Notes: generated from the sequence alone by a model not told the origin. A stretch of DNA of 64,000 nucleotides from Pedobacter nutrimenti (GCF_003208655.1 NZ_QKLU01000001.1:434001-498000); one strand, 5' to 3'. Shown: positions 44,024 to 54,215, counted from the first letter of the stretch. Program-made: numbers and translations.

Positions 44024-44905
44024 TTAGCTGTAAATCTCCTTTTTGGCAGATGCCAGTGTATTTTTAAGCAGGCCGACGATGGTCATCAAACCGACGCCAC
44101 CAGGTACAGGTGTAATCCAGGAAGACTTGGGTGCCACCTGTTCAAAATCTACATCTCCGTAAAGTTTATAGCCTGATTTTGTAGTTGCAGAGTTTTCCCT
44201 GTTGATACCAACATCAATAATTATAGCTCCCGGTTTTACCATATCTGCGGTAACAAAATTTTTCTTTCCTATTGCAGCAACAATAATATCGCCTTGTAGA
44301 ACCAGTTCCTTAAGGTTATGGGTTTTGCTATGGGTGAGGGTAACTGTACAATTACCCGGATTGGCATTGCGGGCCATAAGTATGCTCATTGGACTGCCTA
44401 CGATATTGCTGCGCCCTACAACAACACAATGTTTCCCAGTGGTATCTATTTGATAGGCCTGTAGCATTAGTAAAATACCATATGGTGTGGCAGGAATGAA
44501 ACAAGGCAGGTTACGGATCATACGGCCAAGATTCACCGGATGAAAACCATCTACATCTTTCCTGTAATCAATAGCTTCGGTTATCTTTTCCGGGTCAATA
44601 TGTTTTGGAAGGGGAAGTTGGACAATGAGTCCGTCAGCTTCCGGATCCTGATTAATTTCAGCTATTTTTTGCAGCAATTCGGCCTCTGTAACCTCATCAT
44701 TGTAACGGATTAAAGAGGAGCGGAAGCCAACTTTTTCGCAGTTTTTCATTTTACTGGCCACGTAGGTTTCACTGCCCCCATCATTGCCTACCAATATGGC
44801 GATCAAATGAGGTTTTCTGCCACTTTGCTGCAAAAATTCAGCTGCCTGGGCTGCTATTTCCTGTTTTATCTTTTCTGATGCAAATTTTCCGTCCAGTAAC
44901 TGCAT
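44024..44905 (-). CDS. folD: Methylenetetrahydrofolate dehydrogenase / cyclohydrolase
   Basis: 293 residues. Active-site Lys in [17 protein letters not shown], then [14 protein letters not shown], the NADP-binding [11 protein letters not shown] and the C-terminal [19 protein letters not shown] bifunctional enzyme interconverting methylene-, methenyl- and 10-formyl-tetrahydrofolate. It is 23 bp downstream of lepA on the same strand. Confidence 0.97.
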   Translation of the reverse strand: MQLLDGKFASEKIKQEIAAQAAEFLQQSGRKPHLIAILVGNDGGSETYVASKMKNCEKVGFRSSLIRYNDEVTEAELLQKIAEINQDPEADGLIVQLPLPKHIDPEKITEAIDYRKDVDGFHPVNLGRMIRNLPCFIPATPYGILLMLQAYQIDTTGKHCVVVGRSNIVGSPMSILMARNANPGNCTVTLTHSKTHNLKELVLQGDIIVAAIGKKNFVTADMVKPGAIIIDVGINRENSATTKSGYKLYGDVDFEQVAPKSSWITPVPGGVGLMTIVGLLKNTLASAKKEIYS

Positions 44906-44928
44906 AGTATACGCTTCTGTTTTATTGA

Positions 44929-46716
44929 TTAGTCTAATTTTAGTACGGCCATAAATGCGGTTTGTGGTATTTCCACATTGCCCACCTGGCGCATCCGTTT
45001 TTTACCTTTCTTTTGTTTTTCCAGTAATTTACGTTTACGGGAAATATCACCGCCATAACACTTGGCAGTAACATCTTTACGCATTGCCCGGACATTTTCC
45101 CTTGCAATCACTTTGGCCCCTATAGAGGCCTGTATGGCAATTTCAAATTGTTGTCTTGGGATCAACTCCCGAAGTTTTTCGCAGATCTTTTTACCAAAAT
45201 CATAAGAATTCGACCTGTGGATTAGAGAAGACAAGGCATCCACGTGCTCGCCATTTAACAAAATATCCAGACGGACAAGATCGGATTGTCGGTAGCCTAC
45301 CTGATGATAATCAAAAGAGGCGTAACCTTTGGAAATTGTTTTTAATTTATCATAGAAATCAAATACAATTTCTCCCATTGGCATTTCAAAAATCAGTTCT
45401 ACCCGATCAGAAGTCAGGTAAGACTGATTGATTATGACACCTCTTTTTTGAATACAAAGGGACATAACCGGGCCTACGAATTCTGCCTTAGTTATTATAT
45501 TAGCCTTGATATAAGGTTCTTGGACATATTCCAGTTTACTTGGGTCGGGTAAATCAGAAGGGTTATTTACACTCACTTCTTCACCTCTCGTTGTTTTTGC
45601 GATATAGGAAACGTTAGGCACAGTGGTAATGACCGTCATGTCAAATTCACGTTCAAGACGCTCCTGGATAATCTCCATGTGCAGCATACCCAGGAAACCA
45701 CAACGGAAACCAAAACCAAGGGCCGCTGAACTTTCGGGTTCAAAGACAATGGAAGCGTCGTTGAGCTGCAGCTTGTGCATGGCTTCCCGAAGCTCTTCAA
45801 ATTCATCTGTATCTACCGGGTAAATTCCTGCAAAAACCATCGGTTTTACTTCCTCAAATCCTTGTATAGCATCCAGTGATGGTCTGGCCACATTGGTAAT
45901 GGTATCACCGACCTTTACCTCACGGGCTTCTTTGATTCCTGAAATAATATAACCTACATCACCCGTTTTAACGACTTCTTTGGGCAGCATGTTGAGTTTG
46001 AGTACACCCACCTCATCAGCAAGGTATTCTTTGCCGGTATTGATAAATTTAACTTTATCTCCTTTACGGATTTCACCATTTACCACTTTGAAATAAGCAA
46101 TGATGCCGCGAAAGGAATTAAACACAGAATCGAAGATCAAGGCTTGTAATGGCGCCTCTGGTTCACCTAAAGGTGCAGGAATACGATCTATAATGGCTTG
46201 CAGGATATCGGTTACCCCTAAGCCGGTTTTTCCGGAGGCAGGGATGATCTCTTCGCGTTTGCAGCCGATTAAATCGATAATCTGATCTTTTACCTCTTCG
46301 GGCATGGCACCAGGAAGGTCCATTTTGTTCAGGATCGGAATAATTTCCAGGTCATGTTCAAGGGCCAGGTAGAGATTGGATATGGTTTGTGCCTGAATAC
46401 CCTGAGAAGCATCGACAATTAATAAGGCACCTTCGCAAGCTGCGATGGAACGGGAAACTTCATAAGAGAAATCGACATGCCCAGGTGTATCAATTAAGTT
46501 GAGGACATAATCCTGTCCATCAACCGTATAATTCATTTGTATAGCATGACTTTTTATGGTAATACCACGTTCACGCTCTAAATCCATGTTGTCCAGAAGC
46601 TGGGCTTGTGATTCCCTTTGGCTTATGGTTTTGGTATACTCTAATAAACGGTCAGCTAAAGTGCTTTTTCCGTGATCTATATGTGCAATTATGCAGAAAT
46701 TACGTATATGCTTCAT
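44929..46716 (-). CDS. lepA: Elongation factor 4
   Basis: 595 residues. GTPase P-loop [16 protein letters not shown] at the N-terminus, DTPGHVDF, and [11 protein letters not shown]-like domains follow and the LepA-specific C-terminus ends [24 protein letters not shown]. It acts on the ribosome, promoting back-translocation or aiding initiation complexes. First gene of a lepA-folD unit. Confidence 0.98.
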   Translation of the reverse strand: MKHIRNFCIIAHIDHGKSTLADRLLEYTKTISQRESQAQLLDNMDLERERGITIKSHAIQMNYTVDGQDYVLNLIDTPGHVDFSYEVSRSIAACEGALLIVDASQGIQAQTISNLYLALEHDLEIIPILNKMDLPGAMPEEVKDQIIDLIGCKREEIIPASGKTGLGVTDILQAIIDRIPAPLGEPEAPLQALIFDSVFNSFRGIIAYFKVVNGEIRKGDKVKFINTGKEYLADEVGVLKLNMLPKEVVKTGDVGYIISGIKEAREVKVGDTITNVARPSLDAIQGFEEVKPMVFAGIYPVDTDEFEELREAMHKLQLNDASIVFEPESSAALGFGFRCGFLGMLHMEIIQERLEREFDMTVITTVPNVSYIAKTTRGEEVSVNNPSDLPDPSKLEYVQEPYIKANIITKAEFVGPVMSLCIQKRGVIINQSYLTSDRVELIFEMPMGEIVFDFYDKLKTISKGYASFDYHQVGYRQSDLVRLDILLNGEHVDALSSLIHRSNSYDFGKKICEKLRELIPRQQFEIAIQASIGAKVIARENVRAMRKDVTAKCYGGDISRKRKLLEKQKKGKKRMRQVGNVEIPQTAFMAVLKLD

Positions 46717-46723
46717 CTTTGCG

Positions 46724-46731
46724 CAAATATA
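46724..46731 (-). promoter_or_regulatory. -7 box (TATATTTG) just before lepA
   Basis: Reads TATATTTG on the minus strand and ends 7 nt before the lepA ATG, so the mRNA leader would be very short. Confidence 0.4.
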
Positions 46732-46785
46732 AGACTTTGATCTGTCATTTTATGTTTTGTATGCAGATCTCTGAGAATAGCTGTT

Positions 46786-47526
46786 TTATAAGGCTTTATT
46801 TGCTTGCAAAATCATATTTTTTACTGTTTCAGCATCTGTGAGCATATACGGATATTCTTCGGTACCGCTGCTCATGGTCGCTGCCGGGTTGCAAAAGGTC
46901 ATTTGACTGTGTACTGTCTTTCTAGCAGAGGCATGAAATTCAACTGCAGCGGTCAGGGATATGATTTCTTGAATGTTGTCTTCTGTAATACCTGCACCCG
47001 GCATAATACTTATCCTTTCTCCGGCTTGCCTGATGAGTTTTGAAAGCATTTGCACGCCTTTTAAAGCAGAACTTGATCCTCCGGAACTAAGAATCCGCAC
47101 ACAACCAGTTTCAATGACATCTTCCAGCGCTTTTTCAAGGTCATTGCTCCTGTCAAATGCCCTGTGAAAAGTAACAGGGAGCGGACTGGCCAACTCTACT
47201 AGTATTTTACACCGTTCTTTATCGATGCGTCCATCTGCCAGTAGCAAACCAATCACTATACCATCACAGTTTAGGGCTTTACAAATTTTAATGTCTTCTT
47301 TCATCAGTTCAAACTCCAGATCGTTGTATAAAAAGTCACCACCCCTGGGACGAATAATAGGATAGACCTCTATGTGAAGCATTTTTTTACAAAGTGCAAT
47401 CTGGGCATAACTTGGTGTAGTTCCGCCTTCTGGCAGATTATCACAAAGTTCTACGCGTGATGCCCCGCCTTGCTGGGCTGCAAGTGCCGAGCTCAATGAG
47501 TTGGCACAAACTTCCATTTTTATCAT
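46786..47526 (-). CDS. cutC: CutC family protein
   Basis: 246 residues. A TIM-barrel with the family start MEVCANSLSSALAAQQGGASRVELCDNLPEGGTTPS, PRGGDFLY and TFHRAFDRS. Named for copper homeostasis in E. coli, though a copper role has been questioned for the family. Gap of 17 bp from the asparaginase gene upstream on the same strand, so probably part of a four-gene minus-strand run 46786-50559. The ATG at 47517 (MEVC) is an alternative start. Confidence 0.94.
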   Translation of the reverse strand: MIKMEVCANSLSSALAAQQGGASRVELCDNLPEGGTTPSYAQIALCKKMLHIEVYPIIRPRGGDFLYNDLEFELMKEDIKICKALNCDGIVIGLLLADGRIDKERCKILVELASPLPVTFHRAFDRSNDLEKALEDVIETGCVRILSSGGSSSALKGVQMLSKLIRQAGERISIMPGAGITEDNIQEIISLTAAVEFHASARKTVHSQMTFCNPAATMSSGTEEYPYMLTDAETVKNMILQANKAL

Positions 47527-47543
47527 AAGGGATAGGCTACAAT

Positions 47544-48578
47544 TTAGTAATAACTTTTTCCAGCTATAAGCAGATCTTGCTTTGCATCATTGCAAACAGC
47601 ATAACTAAATCCTTTTTGAATGGCATAGGCGCCGTATTCCCCTTTTTTATTCAAGGCAAGGAAACCCACCTGTATATTTTTTGCGATATCGGGCTTTTTT
47701 CTAATGATCCGCATAACAGCTTCTTTACAGGCCTCTTCCGGACCCATTCCCTGACGCATAAGTTCGACCACCAGAAAACTGCCTACATTGCGGATCACTT
47801 CCTCACCTACGCCGGTGGAAGTAGCACCTCCAACTTCATTATCAACATAAAGGCCGGCCCCAATAATGGGACTATCTCCAACGCGTCCATGTAGTTTATA
47901 GGCCATTCCGCTTGTGGTACAGGCTCCAGAGATGTTGCCTTTTGCATCCAGGGCCAGCATTCCTATCGTATCGTGGTTGTATTGATTCCCTGGAAGTTTA
48001 GTTGGGGCAGCGTTTTGGTAAGTTTTGTTTTCAATATTCATTACCGGCTCATATTTCGCTGTCTTTAGCCATTCCATCCAGGCTTTTTTACTTTCCGGGG
48101 TAAGCAGATCTTGTTTTTTAAAACCTTGTTCGAGTGCAAATTGTAATGCACCATCACCAACAAGCATTACATGTGGCGTCTTTTCCATCACCTTTCTGGC
48201 CACAGAAATAGGATGTATTATATGTTCGAGTGCAGCGACAGATCCACAGTTACCCTGATCATCCATAATACAAGCATCCAGTGTAACCCTGCCATCACGA
48301 TCAGGAAGACCACCATAACCAACGGTTTGTATCTTTGGATCTGCTTCTGGCACCTGAACACCTTTTTCAACAGCATCCAGTGCTTTTCCTCCGGAGGACA
48401 AGACTCCCCAGGCGGCTTTGTTTGCTGGAATGCCAAAATCCCAGGTAGAAATCACAATAGGGTAATTGCCCGATTTTTCCCGTGGTTTTGGAAATACCGA
48501 GGCAAAACTTTTTTTATCAATCAACAGAAGGGAAGCGGATGCTGCACCTGTTCTTAAAAACTTTCTTCGGTTAAACAT
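47544..48578 (-). CDS. Ntn-hydrolase asparaginase / N4-(beta-N-acetylglucosaminyl)-L-asparaginase
   Basis: 344 residues. The N-terminus FNRRKFLRTGAASASLLL has a twin-arginine-like signal (RRKFLR), so it is exported. The autocleavage nucleophile is Thr204 in NHDTIGMLALD; ARKVMEKTPHVML and the C-terminal SIGA-like region (GRVGDSPIIGAGLYVDN) match glycosylasparaginase. It splits the N-glycan linkage (GlcNAc-Asn), or isoaspartyl/asparagine bonds. Useful for a glycan-degrading lifestyle. Confidence 0.93.
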   Translation of the reverse strand: MFNRRKFLRTGAASASLLLIDKKSFASVFPKPREKSGNYPIVISTWDFGIPANKAAWGVLSSGGKALDAVEKGVQVPEADPKIQTVGYGGLPDRDGRVTLDACIMDDQGNCGSVAALEHIIHPISVARKVMEKTPHVMLVGDGALQFALEQGFKKQDLLTPESKKAWMEWLKTAKYEPVMNIENKTYQNAAPTKLPGNQYNHDTIGMLALDAKGNISGACTTSGMAYKLHGRVGDSPIIGAGLYVDNEVGGATSTGVGEEVIRNVGSFLVVELMRQGMGPEEACKEAVMRIIRKKPDIAKNIQVGFLALNKKGEYGAYAIQKGFSYAVCNDAKQDLLIAGKSYY

Positions 48579-48586
48579 GTATGTAT

Positions 48587-49390
48587 TTAGGATAGGGTAA
48601 AATCATCTGCATCCTGCAGAAAAGGAAAATCGCGGCGGATTTTTAAAAGTTCTTCGTAACCAATACTAAAAGTATACAGGTCTTCATCTTCCGGTTTGTA
48701 ATAAACCGTATTTCCTAAGGGATCTATGCACATGGAATGACCGCTGTGGTAAACCTCTTTGCCATCATGTCCGACCCGGTTGACACCGATAACATAGCTC
48801 TGGTTTTCGATGGCCCTTGCCGGGATAAGTGCTTTCCAGTGTGCAGTTCTTTTGTCGGGCCAGCTGGCAATGACAAGCAAAATGTCATAAGCTGCATTTT
48901 TATTACGCAGCCATACTGGAAAACGCAGGTCATAACAGGTGGCCAACCTAATTTTCCAACCTTTAAGTGTGACAGTCACCTGATCTTTGCCTGCAGCATA
49001 GTGTTTATCTTCTTCACCCATGCTAAACAGGTGTTTTTTGTCATAATAATTAAAATTTCCGTCAGGGAGCATCCAGATCATTCTGTTGTAATATTTTTCC
49101 TGCTCTTTAATGATCAGGCTGCCTGTAACCACACAATCATATTTACGGGCAGAATTTGCCATCCATTCCATGGTCTTGCCGTTCATTTCTTCGGCCAGGG
49201 CCTGGGCATTCATGCTGAAGCCCGTACTGAACATTTCGGGAAGGATGATGAGATCTGTTTTCTCTTTAACTCCGGAAGAAAGTCTTAAAGAAAGATTTTG
49301 AAGATTTTTATCTATGTTTTCCCAAAAAAGATAGGCCTGAAAAACGGTAATCTTCAGATTGCTGATGCTCAGGTGATTTGGTTGTTCCAT
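48587..49390 (-). CDS. Omega-amidase (nitrilase superfamily, YafV-like)
   Basis: 267 residues. Catalytic triad Glu52 (LPEMFSTGF), Lys118 (YYDKKHLFS) and Cys152 (ATCYDLRFP). YafV/Nit2-type enzymes hydrolyse alpha-ketoglutaramate and alpha-ketosuccinamate, the products of glutamine and asparagine transaminases. The transaminase encoded 23 bp upstream on the same strand fits as its partner, as in methionine salvage. Confidence 0.93.
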   Translation of the reverse strand: MEQPNHLSISNLKITVFQAYLFWENIDKNLQNLSLRLSSGVKEKTDLIILPEMFSTGFSMNAQALAEEMNGKTMEWMANSARKYDCVVTGSLIIKEQEKYYNRMIWMLPDGNFNYYDKKHLFSMGEEDKHYAAGKDQVTVTLKGWKIRLATCYDLRFPVWLRNKNAAYDILLVIASWPDKRTAHWKALIPARAIENQSYVIGVNRVGHDGKEVYHSGHSMCIDPLGNTVYYKPEDEDLYTFSIGYEELLKIRRDFPFLQDADDFTLS

Positions 49391-49413
49391 ATGCTGCTTG
49401 TAAGGGACTAAAT

Positions 49414-50559
49414 TTATAAGGTGATTAATCTTTCAACGGCTTTTTCCAGGGTTTCTTGCTTTTTTGCAAAACAAAATCGTAAAACTTGGTGGTCTGTGTT
49501 CCTGATGTAAAAGGCCGAAACGGGGATGCTTGCCACACCTAAGTCTTTAATCAATCGTTTTGCAAAGTCCGTGTCCGCCTGATCTGTAATCCGGTTGTAA
49601 GTTACACATTGGAAATAAGAACCATGACATGGCAAAAGATCAAACTTGGTTTGGCTCATTAATTTACGGAACTGATCCCGTTTTTCCTGGAAAAAAGCGG
49701 AGAGTCCATTGTATACCGATGGCTTTTCAAGGTAGCTTGCTATACCTTTTTGCATGGGTGTATTTACGCTGAAAACATTAAACTGATGAATTTTTCTAAA
49801 TTCCTTCATCAGCTGTACCGGCGCGAGACAGTATCCGATTTTCCATCCGGTGGCATGCAACAATTTTCCGAAGGAGGCAATTACGAAAGCTCTTTCACGC
49901 AACTCAGGATAGGCCGCAATGCTCAGGTGTTTTTTGCCATCATAAATCAGATGCTCGTAGACTTCATCACTCAGCAACAGGATATCTGTGTCTTTTGTCA
50001 GTTTAATAAGGGCGTCGATATCTTTTTGTGATAAAACAGCTCCTGTTGGATTATGAGGACTATTGAGGATGATCATTTTTGTATTGGCACTAAACAATCT
50101 TTTGACCATTTCCCAGTCAATTTCATAATCGGGCGGGGCCATATGATAAGGCTTGACCAGGGCGCCGAGCATTTTGATCGCAGGGGCATAGGAATCATAA
50201 GCAGGTTCAAATATAATCACCTCATCACCAGCTCCGATACAGGAACTCAGTGCGGTAAATATAGCCTGAGTGCCCCCGGCTGTAACAGTGACTTCGGTTT
50301 CAGGATGATAGTCTGAACCATAAAGATTGTTTGCCTTGGTTGCAATAAGTTCCCTCAGCGCCGGCAGTCCTGTCATGGGAGCATATTGGTTAAAACCTTC
50401 ATTCATTGCTGTGCTCACCAGTTGAACCAGGTCGGGATCACAACTGTAATCAGGAAATCCCTGCGAAAGATTAATGGCTTTATGTTCTTCTGCCAATTTT
50501 GACATGACTGTAAAAATGGTTGTTCCGGTTCCAGGTAGTTTAGATTGAATAGATATCAT
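49414..50559 (-). CDS. ybdL: Methionine/glutamine aminotransferase (YbdL-like, class I PLP)
   Basis: 381 residues from the ATG at 50559 (MISIQSKLPGTGTTIF); the frame stays open upstream, but those 33 residues are not aminotransferase-like. Signature NLSQGFPDYSCDP, AGGTQAIFTAL, NSPHNPTGAV, the PLP lysine in SFGKLLHATGWKIGY and the C-terminal LRFCFAKKQETL. YbdL prefers methionine, with relatives acting as kynurenine/glutamine transaminases. First gene of the minus-strand run with the omega-amidase. Confidence 0.94.
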   Translation of the reverse strand: MISIQSKLPGTGTTIFTVMSKLAEEHKAINLSQGFPDYSCDPDLVQLVSTAMNEGFNQYAPMTGLPALRELIATKANNLYGSDYHPETEVTVTAGGTQAIFTALSSCIGAGDEVIIFEPAYDSYAPAIKMLGALVKPYHMAPPDYEIDWEMVKRLFSANTKMIILNSPHNPTGAVLSQKDIDALIKLTKDTDILLLSDEVYEHLIYDGKKHLSIAAYPELRERAFVIASFGKLLHATGWKIGYCLAPVQLMKEFRKIHQFNVFSVNTPMQKGIASYLEKPSVYNGLSAFFQEKRDQFRKLMSQTKFDLLPCHGSYFQCVTYNRITDQADTDFAKRLIKDLGVASIPVSAFYIRNTDHQVLRFCFAKKQETLEKAVERLITL

Positions 50560-50660
50560 GTTTAGCGAAAATAGAAATAATTTTATGCATTGCCGAAAGG
50601 GGGATGAGGAAAATAGGAAAAAGCAGCTCTTTATTTCAAAAAAAAATGATAATTTCAACC

Positions 50661-51431
50661 ATGACTTTCAAGACAAAAGAGAGCAGGTTGCTATTGGTTT
50701 TAGGCTCATTCTTTGTAGCAAATGCAATATTATCTGAATTTATAGGCGTTAAAATTTTTTCCGTTGAAGGCACTCTTGGAATTAAACAGTTTGATATTAA
50801 TCTTTTAGGGGTTCCTAAATTGTCTTTTAACATGTCTGCCGGAGTACTGACCTGGCCTTTTATCTTTATTATGACAGATATCATCAATGAGTATTTTGGG
50901 ATCAGACAAGTGCGCTATTTATCTATACTGACTGCTATTTTGATCGCCTACGCTTTTTTTATCGTGGGAGGGGCGATGCTGTTGGATCCTTCTGATTTTT
51001 GGGTGAATCAAAACATCAACGGACACCAGTTAAATATGAATGACGCTTTTGCAGGTATATTTGGCCAGGGAATGTGGATCATTGTCGGGTCTATAGTGGC
51101 ATTTTTAGTTGGACAAATGGCCGACGTACTTATTTTCCATAAAATTAAAAAAGTAACAGGGGAAAAGGCCTTGTGGCTCCGGGCAACGGGCTCAACATTG
51201 ATTTCTCAGTTGATAGACAGTTTTGTGGTGATTTTTATCGCTTTTTATCTTAATCCCCAGTACCATTGGAGCTGGCAAATGGTTGCCGCTATTGGGCTAG
51301 TGAACTATACTTACAAGTTCGTGGTTGCTATTTTAATGACACCGATATTATATTTAGTCCATGGGATTATTGATGCTTATCTGGGTAAAGAACTTGCTCA
51401 TAAACTGATCCGGATGTCAGCTAGAAATTAA
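50661..51431 (+). CDS. Queuosine precursor transporter family (YhhQ/VUT)
   Basis: About 256 residues from ATG 50661 (MTFKTKESR); ATGs at 50604 and 50646 are in frame and possible. Six or so membrane segments; conserved VANAILSEFIGVKIF, ILTDIINEYFG-like (IMTDIINEYFG) and QLIDSFVVIFIAFYL motifs identify the VUT/YhhQ family. E. coli YhhQ imports preQ0/preQ1. The queE gene in this window makes this function plausible. Divergent from ybdL. Confidence 0.93.
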   Translation: MTFKTKESRLLLVLGSFFVANAILSEFIGVKIFSVEGTLGIKQFDINLLGVPKLSFNMSAGVLTWPFIFIMTDIINEYFGIRQVRYLSILTAILIAYAFFIVGGAMLLDPSDFWVNQNINGHQLNMNDAFAGIFGQGMWIIVGSIVAFLVGQMADVLIFHKIKKVTGEKALWLRATGSTLISQLIDSFVVIFIAFYLNPQYHWSWQMVAAIGLVNYTYKFVVAILMTPILYLVHGIIDAYLGKELAHKLIRMSARN

Positions 51432-51443
51432 TTTTCAATTCTT

Positions 51444-51451
51444 TACCTTTG
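51444..51451 (+). promoter_or_regulatory. -7 box (TACCTTTG) of the DUF3050 gene
   Basis: TACCTTTG ends 24 nt before the ATG at 51476. Confidence 0.5.
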
Positions 51452-51475
51452 CTGCGAAATTGAGCAGAGACAGAA

Positions 51476-52258
51476 ATGAACAGAATTGAACATATCCAGA
51501 AGGTGATAGAACCTTTAAGGCAGCAAATTATTAACCACAGGGTATACCAGGTCATTAATGATGTAGATGATCTCAGGGTATTTATGGAGCATCATGTTTA
51601 CGCCGTATGGGATTTTATGTCATTGCTCAAGTCTTTACAGGTGAACCTTACCTGTACAAGTATTCCCTGGTTTCCTGTGGGATCAGCCAGTACCAGGTCC
51701 CTGATCAACGAAATTGTAGCAGGCGAAGAATCGGACGTAGATCAAGATGGCATTAAAAAGAGTCATTTTGAACTGTATTTAGAGGCTATGGAGCAATGTG
51801 GTGCAGACACTGCCGCTTTTGGACGTTTTTCAGAAAGTTTGAAGTTAAAACAAGACAGAACAGTTGCCTATGCTGCTGCAAGCACACCCGGGGCAGCGCA
51901 GGAATTTGTGAATTTTACTTTTAAACTCATAGAAAACAATAAACTGCATCAGCAATCCAGCGCTTTTACTTTTGGAAGGGAAGACTTAATTCCTAATATG
52001 TTTTTCTCTATTGTGAATGACCTGAATAAAAAATTTCCGGAACAGTTGTCTATTTTTAAATATTATCTGGAAAGGCATATAGAAGTTGATGGCGACCATC
52101 ACAGCCACCTCGCATTGGAAATGACTGCTGAACTCTGCTCTGATAATGAAGCTTTCTGGGTGGAAGCAGAAAAAGCAGCGGTGGAATCACTACAAAAAAG
52201 GATCGTTTTATGGGAAGGTGCTTATCAGCAAATTTTAAAGCATAAAATGACAGTTTAA
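51476..52258 (+). CDS. DUF3050 family protein (haem-oxygenase-like fold expected)
   Basis: 260 residues, all helical in pattern. Conserved stretches are VFMEHHVYAVWDFMSLLKSLQ (about 31-51), IPWFPVGSASTRSLINEIV and ERHIEVDGDHHSHLALEM; the His and Glu residues could bind metal, as in haem-oxygenase-fold enzymes. Substrate unknown. Common in Bacteroidota, here with its own -7 box. Confidence 0.9.
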   Translation: MNRIEHIQKVIEPLRQQIINHRVYQVINDVDDLRVFMEHHVYAVWDFMSLLKSLQVNLTCTSIPWFPVGSASTRSLINEIVAGEESDVDQDGIKKSHFELYLEAMEQCGADTAAFGRFSESLKLKQDRTVAYAAASTPGAAQEFVNFTFKLIENNKLHQQSSAFTFGREDLIPNMFFSIVNDLNKKFPEQLSIFKYYLERHIEVDGDHHSHLALEMTAELCSDNEAFWVEAEKAAVESLQKRIVLWEGAYQQILKHKMTV

Positions 52259-52329
52259 TCTGTTTATACCGTACTTAAATAAATTACTATATTAGGGTCT
52301 TTGTCTGATTTGTTTCAGGATATATCTGA

Positions 52330-53943
52330 ATGGACAAAGGCTCTTTTATGAAAAGATTTTTATTACCTCTCTTATTTTTTCTTGCGGTGCCGGCTTATGG
52401 ACAAAATGAGCAGTCACCTGCTTTGGATCAGCTCAATAAAAGTATAGAGCAAAAGGACACATTTGACCAAGTTAAACTAAAACGCATTGCTGAGCTGGAG
52501 TCCAGGTTAAAGGATATAGCCATACCGGTTGAAAAATATGTGGTGTGTGCTGCCCTTTACAATGAATATAAATCCTTTAACTATGATAAAGCATTCCATT
52601 TTTCGCAGGAACTGCAGCAAATAGGCCACCGTTTGAAAGATCAGGTTAAAATTGCAGATGGAAAGATTAAGTTTGGGTTTATACTGCTCTCATCAGGCAT
52701 GTTTAAGGAAACTTTTGATTCTTTAAACACCGTTAAGGTTAAAATACTTCCGGATAGTATTAAAAAGGAGTATTATTTTCTTCTGGCCAGGACCTATTAT
52801 GATCTGGCTGATTTTGACAAAGACAAATATTATGCTCCAATATATAATAAAAGGGCAAGTGTTTACATAGACTCTGCAATTGCTTTATCTAAAGCAGGGT
52901 CTTATGACAAAATCTATAATACAGGCCTGAAATTATTAAAAATGGGAAGAAATGAAGAGTCTTCGGTTCTGTTAAAGCAATTGATCCGCAGTCAGAGGCT
53001 AACGGATCATCAACTGGCCGTAACAGCTTCTACGCTAAGTGATATTTATATTCAGAACGGTCAGAATAATGAAGCCATAAGTTTGTTGATCAGGGCAGCT
53101 ATAGCCGATATTCATGAAAGTACCAAGGAAGCTGCAGCGATGCTTAACCTGGCACAGTTACTGCATAAAAAGGGTGACATTAAAAACGCGTACGTCTTTA
53201 TTAATCAGGCAATGAACGATGCGGGATATTATGGAGCCAGGCAGCGGAAAATGCAGGTTAGTGCTATTCTGATGGTTATTGCAGGAGAAAAGATCAATTC
53301 TGTAGAAGAGCAGCGCCGGATTTTATTCATTTATGCTTCTTTATTGACGCTTCTGGTAGCTCTGATCATTTTGTTTGTTTTTATCATTTACAGGCAATTA
53401 AAAAAACTAAAAAAAGCAGATAAACTCATTCTGAGTGCCAATCATTCCCTGCAGGAAACCATTCACAAATTAAATGAAGCTGATAAAATTAAAGAAGAGT
53501 ATATAGGCTATTATTTTAATCTGATTTCAGAGTACATTACCAAGCTTGATAAGTTTAAACGTTCGGTAAATAATAAACTGGTGACCAAGAGATTTGAAGA
53601 CATTGAAATGTTGGTGAATAATATCAACCTGAAGAAAGAGAGGGAAGAGCTATTTCTGAACTTTGATAAAGCTTTTTTGACACTCTTTCCGGATTTTATT
53701 AAAGAATTCAATGCACTTTTTCCTCCTGAGCACCAGTTAAAACTTCATGCGGATCAATTGTTAAATACAGATCTTAGAATATTTGCGCTGGTCCGTTTAG
53801 GAATTACTGATACAGAAAAAATTGCCTGCATATTAGAATATTCTATGAATACCATCTATAATTACAAGGCAAGGATTAAAAGTAAGTCTCTAATTCCCAA
53901 CGACGATTTCGAAGAGGCAATTTTAGCGATTGGCAGTATTTAA
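52330..53943 (+). CDS. DUF6377-type membrane regulator with TPRs and C-terminal HTH
   Basis: 537 residues; the ATG at 52348 (MKRFLLPLLFFLAVPAYGQ) gives a better signal peptide start. A periplasmic TPR-like helical region (about 30-320) is followed by one membrane segment (about 331-354), a coiled coil (KKLKKADKLILSANHSLQETIHKLNEADKI) and a C-terminal winged or LuxR-like region (RLGITDTEKIACILEYSMNTIYNYKARIKSK). The layout suggests a one-protein sensor-regulator, like SusR-type proteins beside SusC/SusD loci. It directly precedes such a locus, so it likely controls it. Confidence 0.88.
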   Translation: MDKGSFMKRFLLPLLFFLAVPAYGQNEQSPALDQLNKSIEQKDTFDQVKLKRIAELESRLKDIAIPVEKYVVCAALYNEYKSFNYDKAFHFSQELQQIGHRLKDQVKIADGKIKFGFILLSSGMFKETFDSLNTVKVKILPDSIKKEYYFLLARTYYDLADFDKDKYYAPIYNKRASVYIDSAIALSKAGSYDKIYNTGLKLLKMGRNEESSVLLKQLIRSQRLTDHQLAVTASTLSDIYIQNGQNNEAISLLIRAAIADIHESTKEAAAMLNLAQLLHKKGDIKNAYVFINQAMNDAGYYGARQRKMQVSAILMVIAGEKINSVEEQRRILFIYASLLTLLVALIILFVFIIYRQLKKLKKADKLILSANHSLQETIHKLNEADKIKEEYIGYYFNLISEYITKLDKFKRSVNNKLVTKRFEDIEMLVNNINLKKEREELFLNFDKAFLTLFPDFIKEFNALFPPEHQLKLHADQLLNTDLRIFALVRLGITDTEKIACILEYSMNTIYNYKARIKSKSLIPNDDFEEAILAIGSI

Positions 53944-54152
53944 AGATAATTTGGTTTAGAAAAATTTGAGGGATAGCTTATTTTAAGTATTTTATCACTT
54001 TAGCCGGACAAAATATGTTTATATTCTATTTATATTTTGGGAAAAACTATTTTATCTAAGTTATTGTTTTTCAGTTGTTTGGGTTTGCGTTTGTCGAGAT
54101 TTCGTTTATATTTTGATTTTGAAAATTGCGACTTGTTGTTTTATCAACTCTC

Positions 54153-54209
54153 TTTGGTTTGTATTTGACAGATCTTCTGATCCCGCCAAATATCCAAATA
54201 TAAACCAAA
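54153..54209. repeat. 15-bp inverted repeat in the SusC leader
   Basis: tttggtttgtatttg (54153-54167) pairs with caaatataaaccaaa (54195-54209) with a single G-U. The loop is 27 nt. It ends 6 nt before the short ORF. Candidate operator for the upstream regulator or an mRNA leader hairpin. Confidence 0.6.
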
Positions 54210-54215
54210 CCAAAT

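Noticed and set aside
48737..49288. 183-aa open frame on the plus strand
   Set aside because: Antisense to the omega-amidase gene, which carries all three catalytic residues.
50560..50658. N-terminal extension of the aminotransferase
   Set aside because: The extra residues are Phe/Ser-rich and precede a standard class I start (MISIQSKLPG); treated as upstream open frame.
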